This document shows, piece after piece, positions 48,151 to 59,460 of a stretch of DNA of 64,000 bases; the first letter of the stretch is position 1; the number at the start of each line of letters is the position of its first letter. Under the pieces are notes generated by a model. That model was not told where the DNA came from. It was given only the letters and a program-made list of their open reading frames with translations, and ran no database searches. A program made the position numbers and the translations under genes. This DNA is from Corydoras sp. C115 (Eukaryota > Chordata > Actinopteri > Siluriformes > Callichthyidae), in NCBI GenBank assembly GCA_019802505.1, contig JAFMOC010000170.1:725001-789000 (forward strand), read 5' to 3'.

Positions 48151-51144
48151 ACCGCAAGACTTTAGAACGTCATGGTGAAGACGCACCTCAAGACGGAAGA
48201 ACCCGATGGAGAAACCAGTGGGAGTCGGTCCCACCTCCTCCGTGTGAGATCTTTGCGGGAACACGGCTTTGTATCTGACGTTCCGTTAAGCAGCCAGTCG
48301 GTTCCTGCGGGTTTCTCGAGTGTAATCAGGGATTTTATTTTCATAGCACCAGAAGCGTTACAGACGAGCTGGAGGAAATGGAAACGACACGACACGGGTT
48401 TCAAATGTCCTCGTCCTTCGTCTCGCTCTCACCCGAGCTCCGTCATTCTGATCAAATAAACGAAAAAGCAAAGAACACGGGCCGCCTGCACCCTTCTGTT
48501 GGTCTGGAACTGTCCTCAGATCAGTTCCAACGGAGCCGAGGGTGAACGGATCAGCCTCCTCCACCCACCGCCTCCAGGGCTTCACCCAACGTGCTGGAGG
48601 AGCCTCCACCGAAACGAGGGAAGCATTCTGCAGTCGTTCAGCTTTAGGATCTTCAGCTTTAAAAAAAAAAAAACAAACAGAATGGAACACTCCACCGAGC
48701 GCCACCAGGGCATCTTCACGTACAAACATATAAAAATACTCATCGACTCGTCGGATAAGAAAATAATGTATAAAAGTATTAAAGTATAAACAGTGATGAT
48801 TCTCAGAGAAGCGGTGGGATGTTTATATTACAGAATGATGAACAAAAAAAAACACATGGTGAAGCCACAGATGGAAGTTTAGGATAAATTAAATTGTCTT
48901 CCTGAAAAAAAACATAAAGACGTTAACAGTAAAAAAAATAATAAACAGGCCATGTGTGGAAGTGGAAACAGTTTGGGGAAGGCCTGCTCTTGTTCACGAC
49001 TGCAACAGCGCCCAAAGAGCGCTGAACCCTGATCTCAAACCCTGTTCCAGTTCATACCGGAGGTCAGACCTTGAAGATCCTCCACACCAAACTGCAAGGG
49101 CCTTCCCCAAACTGTTGCTTTAAACCGTGAATTTGTAAGAGGCGTCCCAATACTTTTTCCTGTATTGTGGACAGATTTAAATCTTCACGTCTTTCGGCCG
49201 AATGAATTAATTTGGGGATAAATTTAATGAACGTGTTGCTATGGAAACGTCTGACCTCAGAGACACACCGACGTCAGGACGAACAGACTTCGTTCAGAAG
49301 AACAAGGCGTCATGCTACGGATGCGAGGGCCACCAGCAGAGCCCGGAATTTAACGTCCTCCAATAAATCTGGGATTAAACGAGGAGATCAAAGTCAAAGA
49401 AAAAAAAGATCAAACAGATCAGTAAAAGTTTCAGACTTCAAACAAGTTCCAATAAAAACACACCACGGACAAAGTCAGGCGACGGCGTGGAGGTCAGGAC
49501 TCAACCCCTGCTTTGTGCACCGGGGGGTACGTGCTGAAAAGAAAAGGACCTTCCCCAAACTGTTGCCCAGAATGCAGGCTGAATGCTCAGTCTTCTAAAT
49601 CTGCCTTTAGTTTAGTTTAGTTGAAGCTTCTCTTGGTTCATTCTTGCTTTTTGTTTGAACCTTGGTGTGTTTGCATGTTCTTCTAGGATTCTGAGGAGTG
49701 GTGCTCAGAATCCTAGAATCCCCCCCCCCCCCCCCCCCCCCCCCCCGTGTTTAATGATTGGTCTATTCATCAAAGCAGCTTTGCTGATTGTAACCAAAGT
49801 CTTAATTCCAGTGGTCCATCGTTCTTGTTTTTGAAATGCCTTCAGGGTTCAAACTGACGACCATGCGCTGTAGAACGTCGCACCACCACCCTGTTCAGCG
49901 TCCCACGTGTCTGATGATGTCGGGTGGAGGTTTGAATCTCAGAACCATATGGATTCTAATGGAAGGGTTCCTAAAATCACACACAAGGAGTCTGAAGGTC
50001 GTAAAAATCTTCCAGCTGAATGAGTTCCGACACTGACGCCGTAGACCCCGAGATCTTCACTTCGTCCAAATTAAAGGCGTTAAAATAAACAACCAACAAA
50101 CTTACCGTCGGAGCAGCCTGTGTGGATTGTTAGGTTTTTATAAAAGACTTTTAAGGTGACAGCAGGACAGGTTACGCTTCCGTTACACAGTATGGCTAAA
50201 AGTATTAAAGCTTCCAAAAAAAAAACCCATCACCCCTCTGCTGCGGAGACAAAGACAGTTCAGCCACAACGGCCCCGGGGTCCAGCACCGAGGACAGATC
50301 GGTCCTGGATGGCAGTCAGGATTAATATTCACTCCAAAGATATAAATAATTTGGAGCTCTGAAAAAAACTGGAAACCAATTTTTTAAAAGGAAATTAGGA
50401 GAGCGGGCGGGTTAGTGATTGGCATGTTCTCCTCTCAGCGCTAAGGATTCCCGGTTCGAATCCCAATCTGGGTGGAGTTTGCATGTTCTCCCCATGTCTG
50501 CGTTGGTTTCCTCCGGGTTCTCCGGTTTCCTCCCACAGTCTAAAAACATGGATCAAGTCAAATGAATGTTTCAAATTGCCCCATATAGAGTGTGTGTGTG
50601 TGTGTCTAGTGATAGATTGGTGTCCTGTCCTGGGTGTATCTGCCCAGCGCCTGAAATGTTCTCCCCTGGATGGGCATGGGGAACCCCCCCCCCGCAACCC
50701 TAATAGAGGATAAAGCAGAAGATAATGGATGGATGGAAATTAAGAGAAAGTTCAGGTTCCACACTTCAATTTGTTCTAGGTTCCATACGGCGCCAAACTT
50801 TGCTTCATAGCCGCATCAGGAGCCCAGGACTCCGGAATTCTGCCTGATTCAGGGCCTGTCTCCATTTAAAGATATTTTTAAAGCGAAACAGAGTTCTGTA
50901 TTCAACTCCAATCTGAGATGCTCCGCCGGCTGCGAGTCCTGCGCATGTGTGCAGCCGTTGCATTAAAAACAAGTGGCTTTTTAAAAGCACAAGGTCAGCG
51001 ATGTTCGCCGTCCCGGCGTCTCTGTTGCTAAGCGCCCGCCGTCCTATAGGTTTCCCTACCTATAGTGTGGCCACAATGTTAGAACCATACGGTCGTCCAG
51101 AACACATCGGCATCTGAATAAAAGGCGTGTCCAAATAGAGTGTG

Positions 51145-51201
<57 letters not shown>

Positions 51202-51480
51202 TCCAGCCATGCGGCATAACGTGTAGTAAGAGTCCCTGTGGAGCTTTATGAAGAGTTAACATTCGTATGATGTCACAACATGGCAACCTGAGACAGTGCA
51301 GGTACAGACGATGACACTGAGAGCGGGACACGTGTTTGCAGCGCGTAAGAAAAAAAAAACAGTTTCAAAAGAAGAGAAATCACAATTCCACCCAGACGAC
51401 GGACCGGGGATGGCATCCGGACGACGGCCCATCGCAGCGGGGCATCGGCGGCGGGTGGCGGGAGGTTAAGGCTTATCTAT
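48151..51480. other. Intergenic between distal tub exon and rras2
   Basis: No gene is recognised. It holds Tc1-like scraps (48968-49160, 49480-49580), a C-run (49721-49746), a SINE-like copy (50403-50730) and (AAT)n (51151-51200). Confidence 0.5.
50403..50730 (+). repeat. SINE-like element, sense
   Basis: Near full length, with B box GGTTCGAATCCC and a GGAT end. Confidence 0.8.
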
Positions 51481-52097
51481 GTACACGACATGAATCAAAC
51501 ACACGCAGCTTTAACGCACGTCTGCGGCGCGGCATGAGAAGTCATTATAAAGCGTTTGATTTTTTTTTTAATCTTATGTACAGAAGATGATTAACAGGAT
51601 CGAACGCGACGACCGGAGAAGCACGCGGCCGCCGATCCTGCGATGCGTCGTTTCAGTCACTTCATAAACGCGTCAGAAGACAGAAGCGTCGTTATAAGGC
51701 AATGACAGACGGACCCCTCCGAATAAAATAATAAAAAAAAAAAAAAAAAAAAAGAACAACATGATTAACGAACCCTTAAAAAAAACGCCTAGTGTTGGGA
51801 CACGACTTCTACGGGATCGAACGCATCGGTCGGTCGGTTGGTTGGTTTAGTTAGTGACGTTCAGGAAGCCCCTCGAACCCATGACGAGGGTCCGGTCCGG
51901 TCCGGTCCGGTCCGGTCCGGTCCGGTCCGAGCCGGGTCCGTACGTCCGTTGGGTTCCCGTCCGATCGGAGACATGCACGTGTGAGAGAGGCAGCCGTGCG
52001 TCCACGCGGGGTGTGATGTCAGAAGGCAGGGTGGCGGGGGAGGGGGGGGCAGTCAGTGGTAGCAGCTGGCGGGTGTGGCGGCGGGGGGGGGGGGGGA
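51480..52097 (-). other. rras2 3' UTR region with GGTCC repeat
   Basis: This sequence follows the rras2 stop codon. It contains G-runs at 52036-52096 and a pure tandem (GGTCC)n array of about eight units at 51888-51929. The poly(A) site was not identified. Confidence 0.45.
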
Positions 52098-52448
52098 TCA
52101 GAAGATCACGCAGTGGCAGCCGCTCTTCTCCTTCTCCTTGCGCGTCGGCTCGGGGGACGGGGGACACTCCTGCTCCTGGAACTTCCTGACGTGGGGGGGG
52201 GGGGAGACGGGGAGAGACACATGAAGGAGGAGGAACGCTGGGAAACGGGAGGAAACGTTCTGCGACGGCGTACCTGATGACGCGGACCAGCTCGTGGAAC
52301 GCCTGGTCGACGTTCATGCGGATCTTGGCCGAGGCCTCCATGTAGGTCACTTTCAGCTGACGGGCCAGCTGCTGCCCCTCCTCTGGAGTCACCTGGAGGA
52401 CGGGACGGGACGGGACGGGGGGTCAGAAGGTTTTCGAAAAGCACCTCA

Positions 52449-52488
<40 letters not shown>

Positions 52489-54004
52489 CCCACCCTGTCA
52501 TCCAAACTCACTGATGGGATATTCATTCATTATCTTCCAATTAATCCTTCACTAGAGTCGTAGGGGGTGGGTAGAGGGGGGGTTCCCCCATGCCCATCCA
52601 GGGGAGAACGTTTCGGGCACTAGGCAAATACACCCAGGACAGAGTGCCAATCTATGACTGGCTACACACTCCTTTACAAACACTCACTATTTGGGGCAAC
52701 TTAAAGCATTCTATTGACCTATCTCGACACGGGGAGAACACGGAAACTCCTCCCAGATTGGGATTCGAACCTGGAAAACCCCAGCGCTGAGAGGAGAACA
52801 TGCCAACCACTCCGCCGCCGCGCCGCCCCTGACGGGGTTCGGTTTCGGACGCGGGGATTTAAAAATAAAATCAATGAATGAAATATTTAGCAGGCGATCA
52901 ATTTAAACACGAGTCTCTCTGGACGCTCAATAAAGACCGCGAGCGAGAACGGAGCCAAAATCAATGCACTCAATGCCACGGGAAGCCTCCAGGTGGCAGT
53001 GTAACGTCATCCCACCGAGGAAATGCACCCACTCACCCCAAAGCTGCCCGAGCTTCTACACACTCCTCCAACTGAACCCCACCCGAGGTCAGTGTGTGGT
53101 GTGTGCTGTGTTTACAGAGGGACGGGGGGGGGGGGGTAAGGTTACCGGAACTGAATTCGGTCATTACAATCGTGTAATTATGGTGTGTATACTGTTTTTT
53201 GATCTTTTGTTGTATTATAGTGTTATATATGTACATAACTGTGTATTTTATTTTATATATATTTAGAAAAAAATAAAATAAATATATATATATATATATA
53301 TATATGTGGGCGGCACGGTGGTTTAGTGGTTTAGCATGTTCTCCTCTCAGCACTAGGGATTCCCGGTTCGAATCCCCATCTGAGTGGAGTTTCCATGTCC
53401 TCCCCGTGTCCGCGTAGGTTTCCTCCGGTTTCCTCCCACAGTCCAAAAACATGGATTAAGTCAATTGAATTCTCCAAATTGCCCCATATAGAGTGTGTGT
53501 GTGTGTGAGTGAGTGTGTGTCCAGCGATGGATTGGGCGTCCCAATCCCAATCTCGGTGGAAGTTCTCCGGTTTCCCTCCCCACAGTCCCCCCTGGATTGT
53601 CCTGGGTGTATCTGCCCTAATAAGTAAAAAACCCCAGACCAGCCGGTCGTCAGGTCAGTGTCGGTGCTTCAGGAAGTTGTTCATGTTGAGGGTTCGACTC
53701 GCCTGTCTCTGAATCTCGAGGTCAGCCTTGTTCCCAACGAGGATCATGGGAAACTCATCTCGGTCCTTCACCCTCAGGATCTGTCTTTGGAATTTGTAGA
53801 TCTCCTCGAAGCTGAAGACACGAGAACCGAGAGAGAATACGACATGTGAGACAGAATGAGACAAAGAGAGAGAGTGAGAGAGAGAGAGAGACACTCACCT
53901 GCCGCGGTCAGTAACAGAGAAGACCAGGAGGAAGCCCTCCCCTGTCCTCATGTACTGTTCCCTCATGGCTCCAAACTCCTCCTGACCTGCAGTGTCCAGA
54001 ACTG

Positions 54005-54047
<43 letters not shown>

Positions 54048-54209
54048 CACACACACACCGTTCATTCATTCATTCATAAAATAATATGAATTTAAAAGCT
54101 CCTCCTGTATCTCAGACGTACTGTCGAGGCGCGCCGGCCGCTCGTCGATCACGCACTGCTTAGTGTACGAGTCCTCGATGGTGGGGTCATAATCGGTCAC
54201 GAAGTAGGA
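52098..54209 (-). CDS. rras2: R-Ras2 (TC21) small GTPase, last five coding exons
   Basis: R-Ras2 is a Ras-family GTPase acting at the inner plasma membrane. Exons in transcript order: 54122-54209, 53899-54001, 53703-53811, 52274-52392, 52098-52185, adding to 507 bases: 168 residues and a stop. The missing first exon (about 36 residues, P-loop) brings this to 204, the human length. Seen: switch I YDPTIEDSYTKQ, switch II LDTAGQEEFGAMREQYM, guanine-base motifs NKAD and EASAK, and a C-terminal tail KEKEKSGCHCVIF ending in the CAAX box CVIF for prenylation. VIRKFQEQECPPSPEP is diagnostic for RRAS2 over other Ras proteins. The intron after exon 53703-53811 begins GCGAGT, a GC-AG intron; the others are GT-AG. 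The gene is partial at its 5' side only. Confidence 0.94.
52447..52487. repeat. (CA)n in rras2 intron
   Basis: Pure CA run about 55 bases upstream of exon 52274-52392, on the acceptor side of the intron. Confidence 0.9.
52525..52830 (-). repeat. SINE-like element in rras2 intron, antisense
   Basis: Full-length copy ending at GCCGCCGCGCCGCCC. It pairs in inverted orientation with 53309-53625. Confidence 0.8.
53309..53625 (+). repeat. SINE-like element in rras2 intron, sense
   Basis: Starts GGGCGGCACGGTGGTTTAGT after (TA)n; its 3' part is rearranged after 53540. Confidence 0.8.
54003..54058. repeat. (CA)n directly beside an rras2 exon
   Basis: The run begins two bases beyond the acceptor-side edge of exon 53899-54001, so it occupies the polypyrimidine position (GT-rich on the transcribed strand). 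Confidence 0.85.
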
Positions 54210-54341
54210 CTGAAAAACAGAACCAGAGACGGAACAGGGTTTGAATCTGTCCAGTATGCAAACTAATCTCTGAATATTGATCTACAATAGACATGATAAT
54301 GAATCGTCATGTGAACGCCGGCTCATATTACAGTAACACTG

Positions 54342-54343
<2 letters not shown>

Positions 54344-54431
<88 letters not shown>
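54344..54431. repeat. Long (CA)n microsatellite
   Basis: About 44 CA units with one interruption. Confidence 0.9.
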
Positions 54432-54434
<3 letters not shown>

Positions 54435-55519
54435 CGGAAAGCCTGCATAGAACCATGAAACCATTCATATTAATACAGATTCAGTTTTAATGTTTATAAT
54501 AAGCTTTTATTTCTTATCTTTTTATTTTTTTTATTATTTTATTATTACTTAAATCTGATTGGCTGAGCCATTTGTCCAGCTGTGACATCACTGACAATAA
54601 CACAATTCGTATCAATGCGCGATGTACATTATTTTCCCGATGTTTTTTAAAAACATGCGTTCTGTAATTTGGCCGCTAGATGGCAGCATTTCACCGTAAG
54701 AGAAACCGGAGATCAGTCGCTTTATCAGAATTTGCTTTTATCAAACGCATTTCTGACTGAAACCTTGTTGTTTTTTATTACAGTGTGTTTGTAAGCGTTT
54801 TATTAAAGCAATACGACCCTCGAGTTTGTGTATTATTGTGAATAAATCACGAGAAATCACGCGTCGGGACTAATCACGCCTCATTATGGGATTTATTCAC
54901 AATAATGCCACGCCCTCTGGCTCTGCACTGCTTTCTCGTGTGATTAGAACATGTTTAATATCATAACGATTTACTTGAAACAAAAGAACGAGACCTTCAG
55001 AGTGTGATTTCAGGGATGTTGGGCGCGCTTTTCTGAGAAAAACAGAAGTAATCTGGTGTTTTTAGTGCAAACAGTGCAGAGTAGCGAGTGTCAACAAAGT
55101 AGCAGAGCTCATGATCTGCCCTCATCCTCCATTCCCAGAATCCTCTGACTCCGGAGCGGAGGAAGACCTCCTCTCAGCAGTTATCCATTGTGGGAGTGTG
55201 AGTGTAGTGCATTAGAGTTAATTACACACACACACACACACACACACCCACACACACACACACACTGCTGTTCCTGTGCGGATAGAGGCTGCACTGTGTA
55301 CACAACACTGGACGACCTCCACCACCTGCAGGCTCATTGCGGGTCGGTGTCGTGTGCGGAGACGTCCTGTTCCGATTGTTATTATGCAAATGAGCTCGGC
55401 GTTGTCGGCGTCCGGCTCCACGCTCGGGGCGGGCGGCACGTCGTCGGGGAACACCGTGACCTCGCAGTGACGTAACCATGACGATACGCGACATAAGGTC
55501 GAAGCACAGGGTCGCAGCA

Positions 55520-55688
55520 GGGGTTCGGGGTTCTGCTTAGGAGCTCCCAGCGAGGGAACACTTTAGGGAAGGCCCTTTTCTGTCCCGGCGCGACTGCGCG
55601 GTATAAAGGCTTGGTGTGGAGGCCCTCCAAAATCTGTTACACAGCAGTGTTATGAAAGCTGTAGGTGTCCCAGTACTTTTGCCCCTTC

Positions 55689-55700
<12 letters not shown>
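55520..55700 (-). mobile_element. Tc1-like transposon remnant
   Basis: Contains TTTAGGGAAGGCCCTTTTCT and the end-type word GTGTCCCAGTACTTTTGCCC. Confidence 0.55.
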
Positions 55701-55733
<33 letters not shown>

Positions 55734-56066
55734 ATTTTCTTAAGGTCTGGACTTTTTTCGGAACCTTCCTAACCTTTAAGCGGCGGCCCCAGCGCTCGGG
55801 CGCTGACACTCGGCTGTAACACTCCGTGTTGTGTTACAGATAGGTGTATAAATATCTGCAGCGAGGGAAGTGACGGACTGCCACTGGCATGCCCGCAGCG
55901 CCAGCCCCGCACCCCCACCGCGGCCTCGCAAACTCTGTTCCCTCGCGAACCCGTTACCCCCCCACACACACACCTCCCCAAACAGTCACATGACCGAGTA
56001 CAACTGGCAAACCTGGGACTTCATTCTTAAGGCCGATCCTGCCTCACACCCCCAACAACCCTTGCA

Positions 56067-56130
<64 letters not shown>

Positions 56131-59100
56131 ACCCCAAACTTGTGTTCCGAGAAACAACTCCCTTGCAAAGAGAGCAAACCACAGCTCTGCCCCACATGAA
56201 TAGATCAGCATTCGCACAGCTGCATTCGTCTGCTGTTTGCTTTCGCTCTCGACTCTCGGAGGCAGGAACTGGAATCCAACTGACCCCAGCTCAGGGTTTG
56301 TTAGTTTTCCCATCGGACGAGACGAAATCATGGGGTTTGACACGCGGACGCGAGGGTGGAAAGGTGAAGGGACTGCTGCGAAGGCCTTCCCTCTGCCTTT
56401 ACACAGTAAACCGATTAATAAGATTCAAGAAAATGTTTTTATTATCATTAATATCACGTGTTACATGAGATAGGAACGAAATTATGGGTCACGGACCTCG
56501 ATTACCCCGTTATTTTTTCAATTTAAATTGAAATTTTGAAGAAGAAATGAGAATTACACATATCGCTATGTGAATTGTGAAATATAATATAGTATACAAC
56601 TATGAATATATAATATATATATAATATACCACTACAAATATAGAATATTTAACTATAAATATAATATATAAATATATGTAGATACAGTATATAAAAACAA
56701 ATTTATTAGATAAATTTAGAATACATATATACACTATATATAAAAAGTAGTATAGAATAGAATAGATATAAATATAGAATATAAAATATAAATATAGCAG
56801 CATAACGAGCATCTGAAGGACGTAACATCTCTAGAACGCAACAACACGTCACGTGACGTCCCTAAGATCCAAACCCAGTGCGACTGGTAAACAGGGTCCT
56901 CTTTTTTCCCCCTCGCCCCGTTTCCTGCAGGTGAGGCGACCCATTGGAAAACCTTCCCCAGTTTTCAGTTTCCACGCCAGAGGGGTCGTATTTACGGTGA
57001 GGCACTCGCACGGAGCCGTTTAGGACTCTCCCACCCCAGCTGGCTGGCTGGCTGGCTCGCTGCAGGCCAGAGGAAGGAAGCTCCACCTATGGCCACCCAC
57101 CAGCGAAGCCCCGCCTTCGGCCGACCGTGATGTCCTGCCGGAGACATTCCCATCCCACCCTGTCTGCCGGCACTTCTCACTTACACGCCTCCCCTCCCGC
57201 CGGACCTCGTCCTCGACCCGTCCGTCCGCCGCTTCACTTTAAACAGTGGGGGTTTTGTTGGCGAGGTCCGGCACCGACGTGGAGATCCACAGCTGCCGGC
57301 GAAACGGGCGCCTCGATGTTCAAGGCACGGCACCGCGGGGATGTGTGTGTTTATATGATAAACCCGGTTCCCCTACCGCTTCCTCACCCAGATACAGATC
57401 TGCAGAATCACAGGTGACAGGTTATTTAGAACAAGCTTCTGTTAGGGATCTACATCGGGGGGGCGTCATGAACACAACAGCATTTAGGAGGTGAGGATCT
57501 CAGGGAGGCCTATCGACAGGGCCAGGGTTCTGCAGAGAACCCCATAAGCGACTAAAGCACTAAAGCAGGATTAATGCAGGATCTCAGATGGAACTGGAGA
57601 GGTGCATCTCCCAAAGAAAACGCGAGTTTGATTTCAGGAGTCACGGTGCATACGTACCTCAAAGCAATAACGCAAACAATTTACAAAGCGGGCGCACTGC
57701 AAAATATCTATATAATACTGCAAGTGAACGGGACCGAAATGGGCGTGGCCGGCTGTGTGGGGGTGCACAATCAGTCTTTGGTATTACCTGGGGGGTGGGT
57801 GACCGTTGCTCGAAAATTGACCCGAGTTACGCCATTTTGAAAATTAGATGAGATTAGATTTGTCTTCCCGTAGGAAATGAACTGAGTCGACTTGCCGAGT
57901 GATCAGGAGTGAAGAGAGAGTGCGATCACTCTGCCATTTCACACGGCCGGTCTGGCTGCAGCCCTCGCCGACTCCGGCGAATTTCATTTTTGTCGCTTGA
58001 AAATTGGCCGAGTTACGGGAGTGCAAACATCGCCGTGATGCAAAGTGAACGGGAATTGTGGATCGGAAAAACGGGAACATTCCGGGAACGCTCCGACCGA
58101 TTTCTTATCCGTATACAAGCACTCATCTCGCCAATGAGCCGAGCGTGTCCTGCGAAAGCCGTGTCGACAGCTCGAGAATTGCGAGAAATAAAGCTAGACG
58201 AAAACGGTGGGACGTTAAAACATCGTATAATAATATTATAATAATATAATAATAGTATAAAAATATCACGTAGACCTGCTGAGGTACACGGTAGCATAAC
58301 CCGGTGCGCCTCGGTTTCCTGTGGAAACAGCAATTTTTTTTTATTTACATGAGCTCATACAAAAAAGTCAAACGTTTTAAAGTAACAATACGGAACGGAG
58401 GCTCGTGAAGTGAGGCATCGGGAGGCTGAATATTAAGTCTGGGACAAGCGACGGATAAGCTTTATTACGTTTGAGGGTTTCTTTATCTTCCCAAGAGGCC
58501 GGTTGGTGCTGTGCCACGGCCCCGGTACCCACAGTTCCATGCCAACGTCCCACAAAAGGTTCTTGTTTAGCTGCCCAGGCCACCGCAGCCATTACCATAA
58601 ACACTTTGATCTTGGGCGTCGTCCTGGTTTACCGGCTGAATGGCGTGTGGTTTTACGTGTTTACTGAACTGGATCCGTGACCGAAGTCTCTGGGAGTCTA
58701 AAGACGGCGTCGGCGGGGTGTATTTTTTGGTTCCGCGCTAAAAACATCTCAGCGAGCATCCGACAGATCCACGAAAATAAAATAAAAACAGGGTTCCGCC
58801 GAGCCGCCCGCCCGGTGCAGACGGTCTGACGACAACAAAGGTGGGACCCTACGGAGTTCAAAGGCGATGCGAGGTGTCCAAAGGGGACCCGCGGGACCCC
58901 GCCGCGGTCACCGTGGCATTCAGGTTCAGTCGTCCACCTCCGAACAGCGCGACCGAATCAAACGCCATCTCTCTTAGAACTCACTCAGGGGTCTCCGGGG
59001 CCCAGCATTTCCCGCCAAAAACAGTCATCACCGACGCGGCGCGATCCGGCGGAGAACCGCTTCAGGCAAAACATGAGGCCGACCATCAGAGGCATTCGGT

Positions 59101-59142
59101 TTCATCTTCTGATTTCAACAAAATAAATAATTAATAATAATA

Positions 59143-59460
59143 GGTGGCACAGTGGCTTGGTGGTTGGCATGTTCTCCTCTCAGCGATGGCGATTCCCGGT
59201 TTGAATCCCAATCTGGGTGGAGTTTGCATGTTTTTCCCGTGTCCGTGTGGGTTTCCTCTGGGTTCTCCTCCGAATTCCTTTCACAATCCAAAAACATGGA
59301 TCAAGGTCAATTGAGTTCTCCAAATTGCCCCATATAGAGTGTGTCTGTGTGTGTGAGTGTGTGCCCAGTGATAGATTGGCGCCCTGGGTGTATCTGCCTA
59401 GCACCTGAAACGTTCTCCCCTGGATGGGTATGGGGAACCCCCCCACCACCACCACCACCC
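59143..59460 (+). repeat. SINE-like element, sense
   Basis: Head GGTGGCACAGTGGCTTGGTG; ends in a CCA-rich run. Confidence 0.8.

Noticed and set aside
56600..56812. Tyr/Ile-rich minus-strand frame
   Set aside because: By-product of the AT-rich tract.
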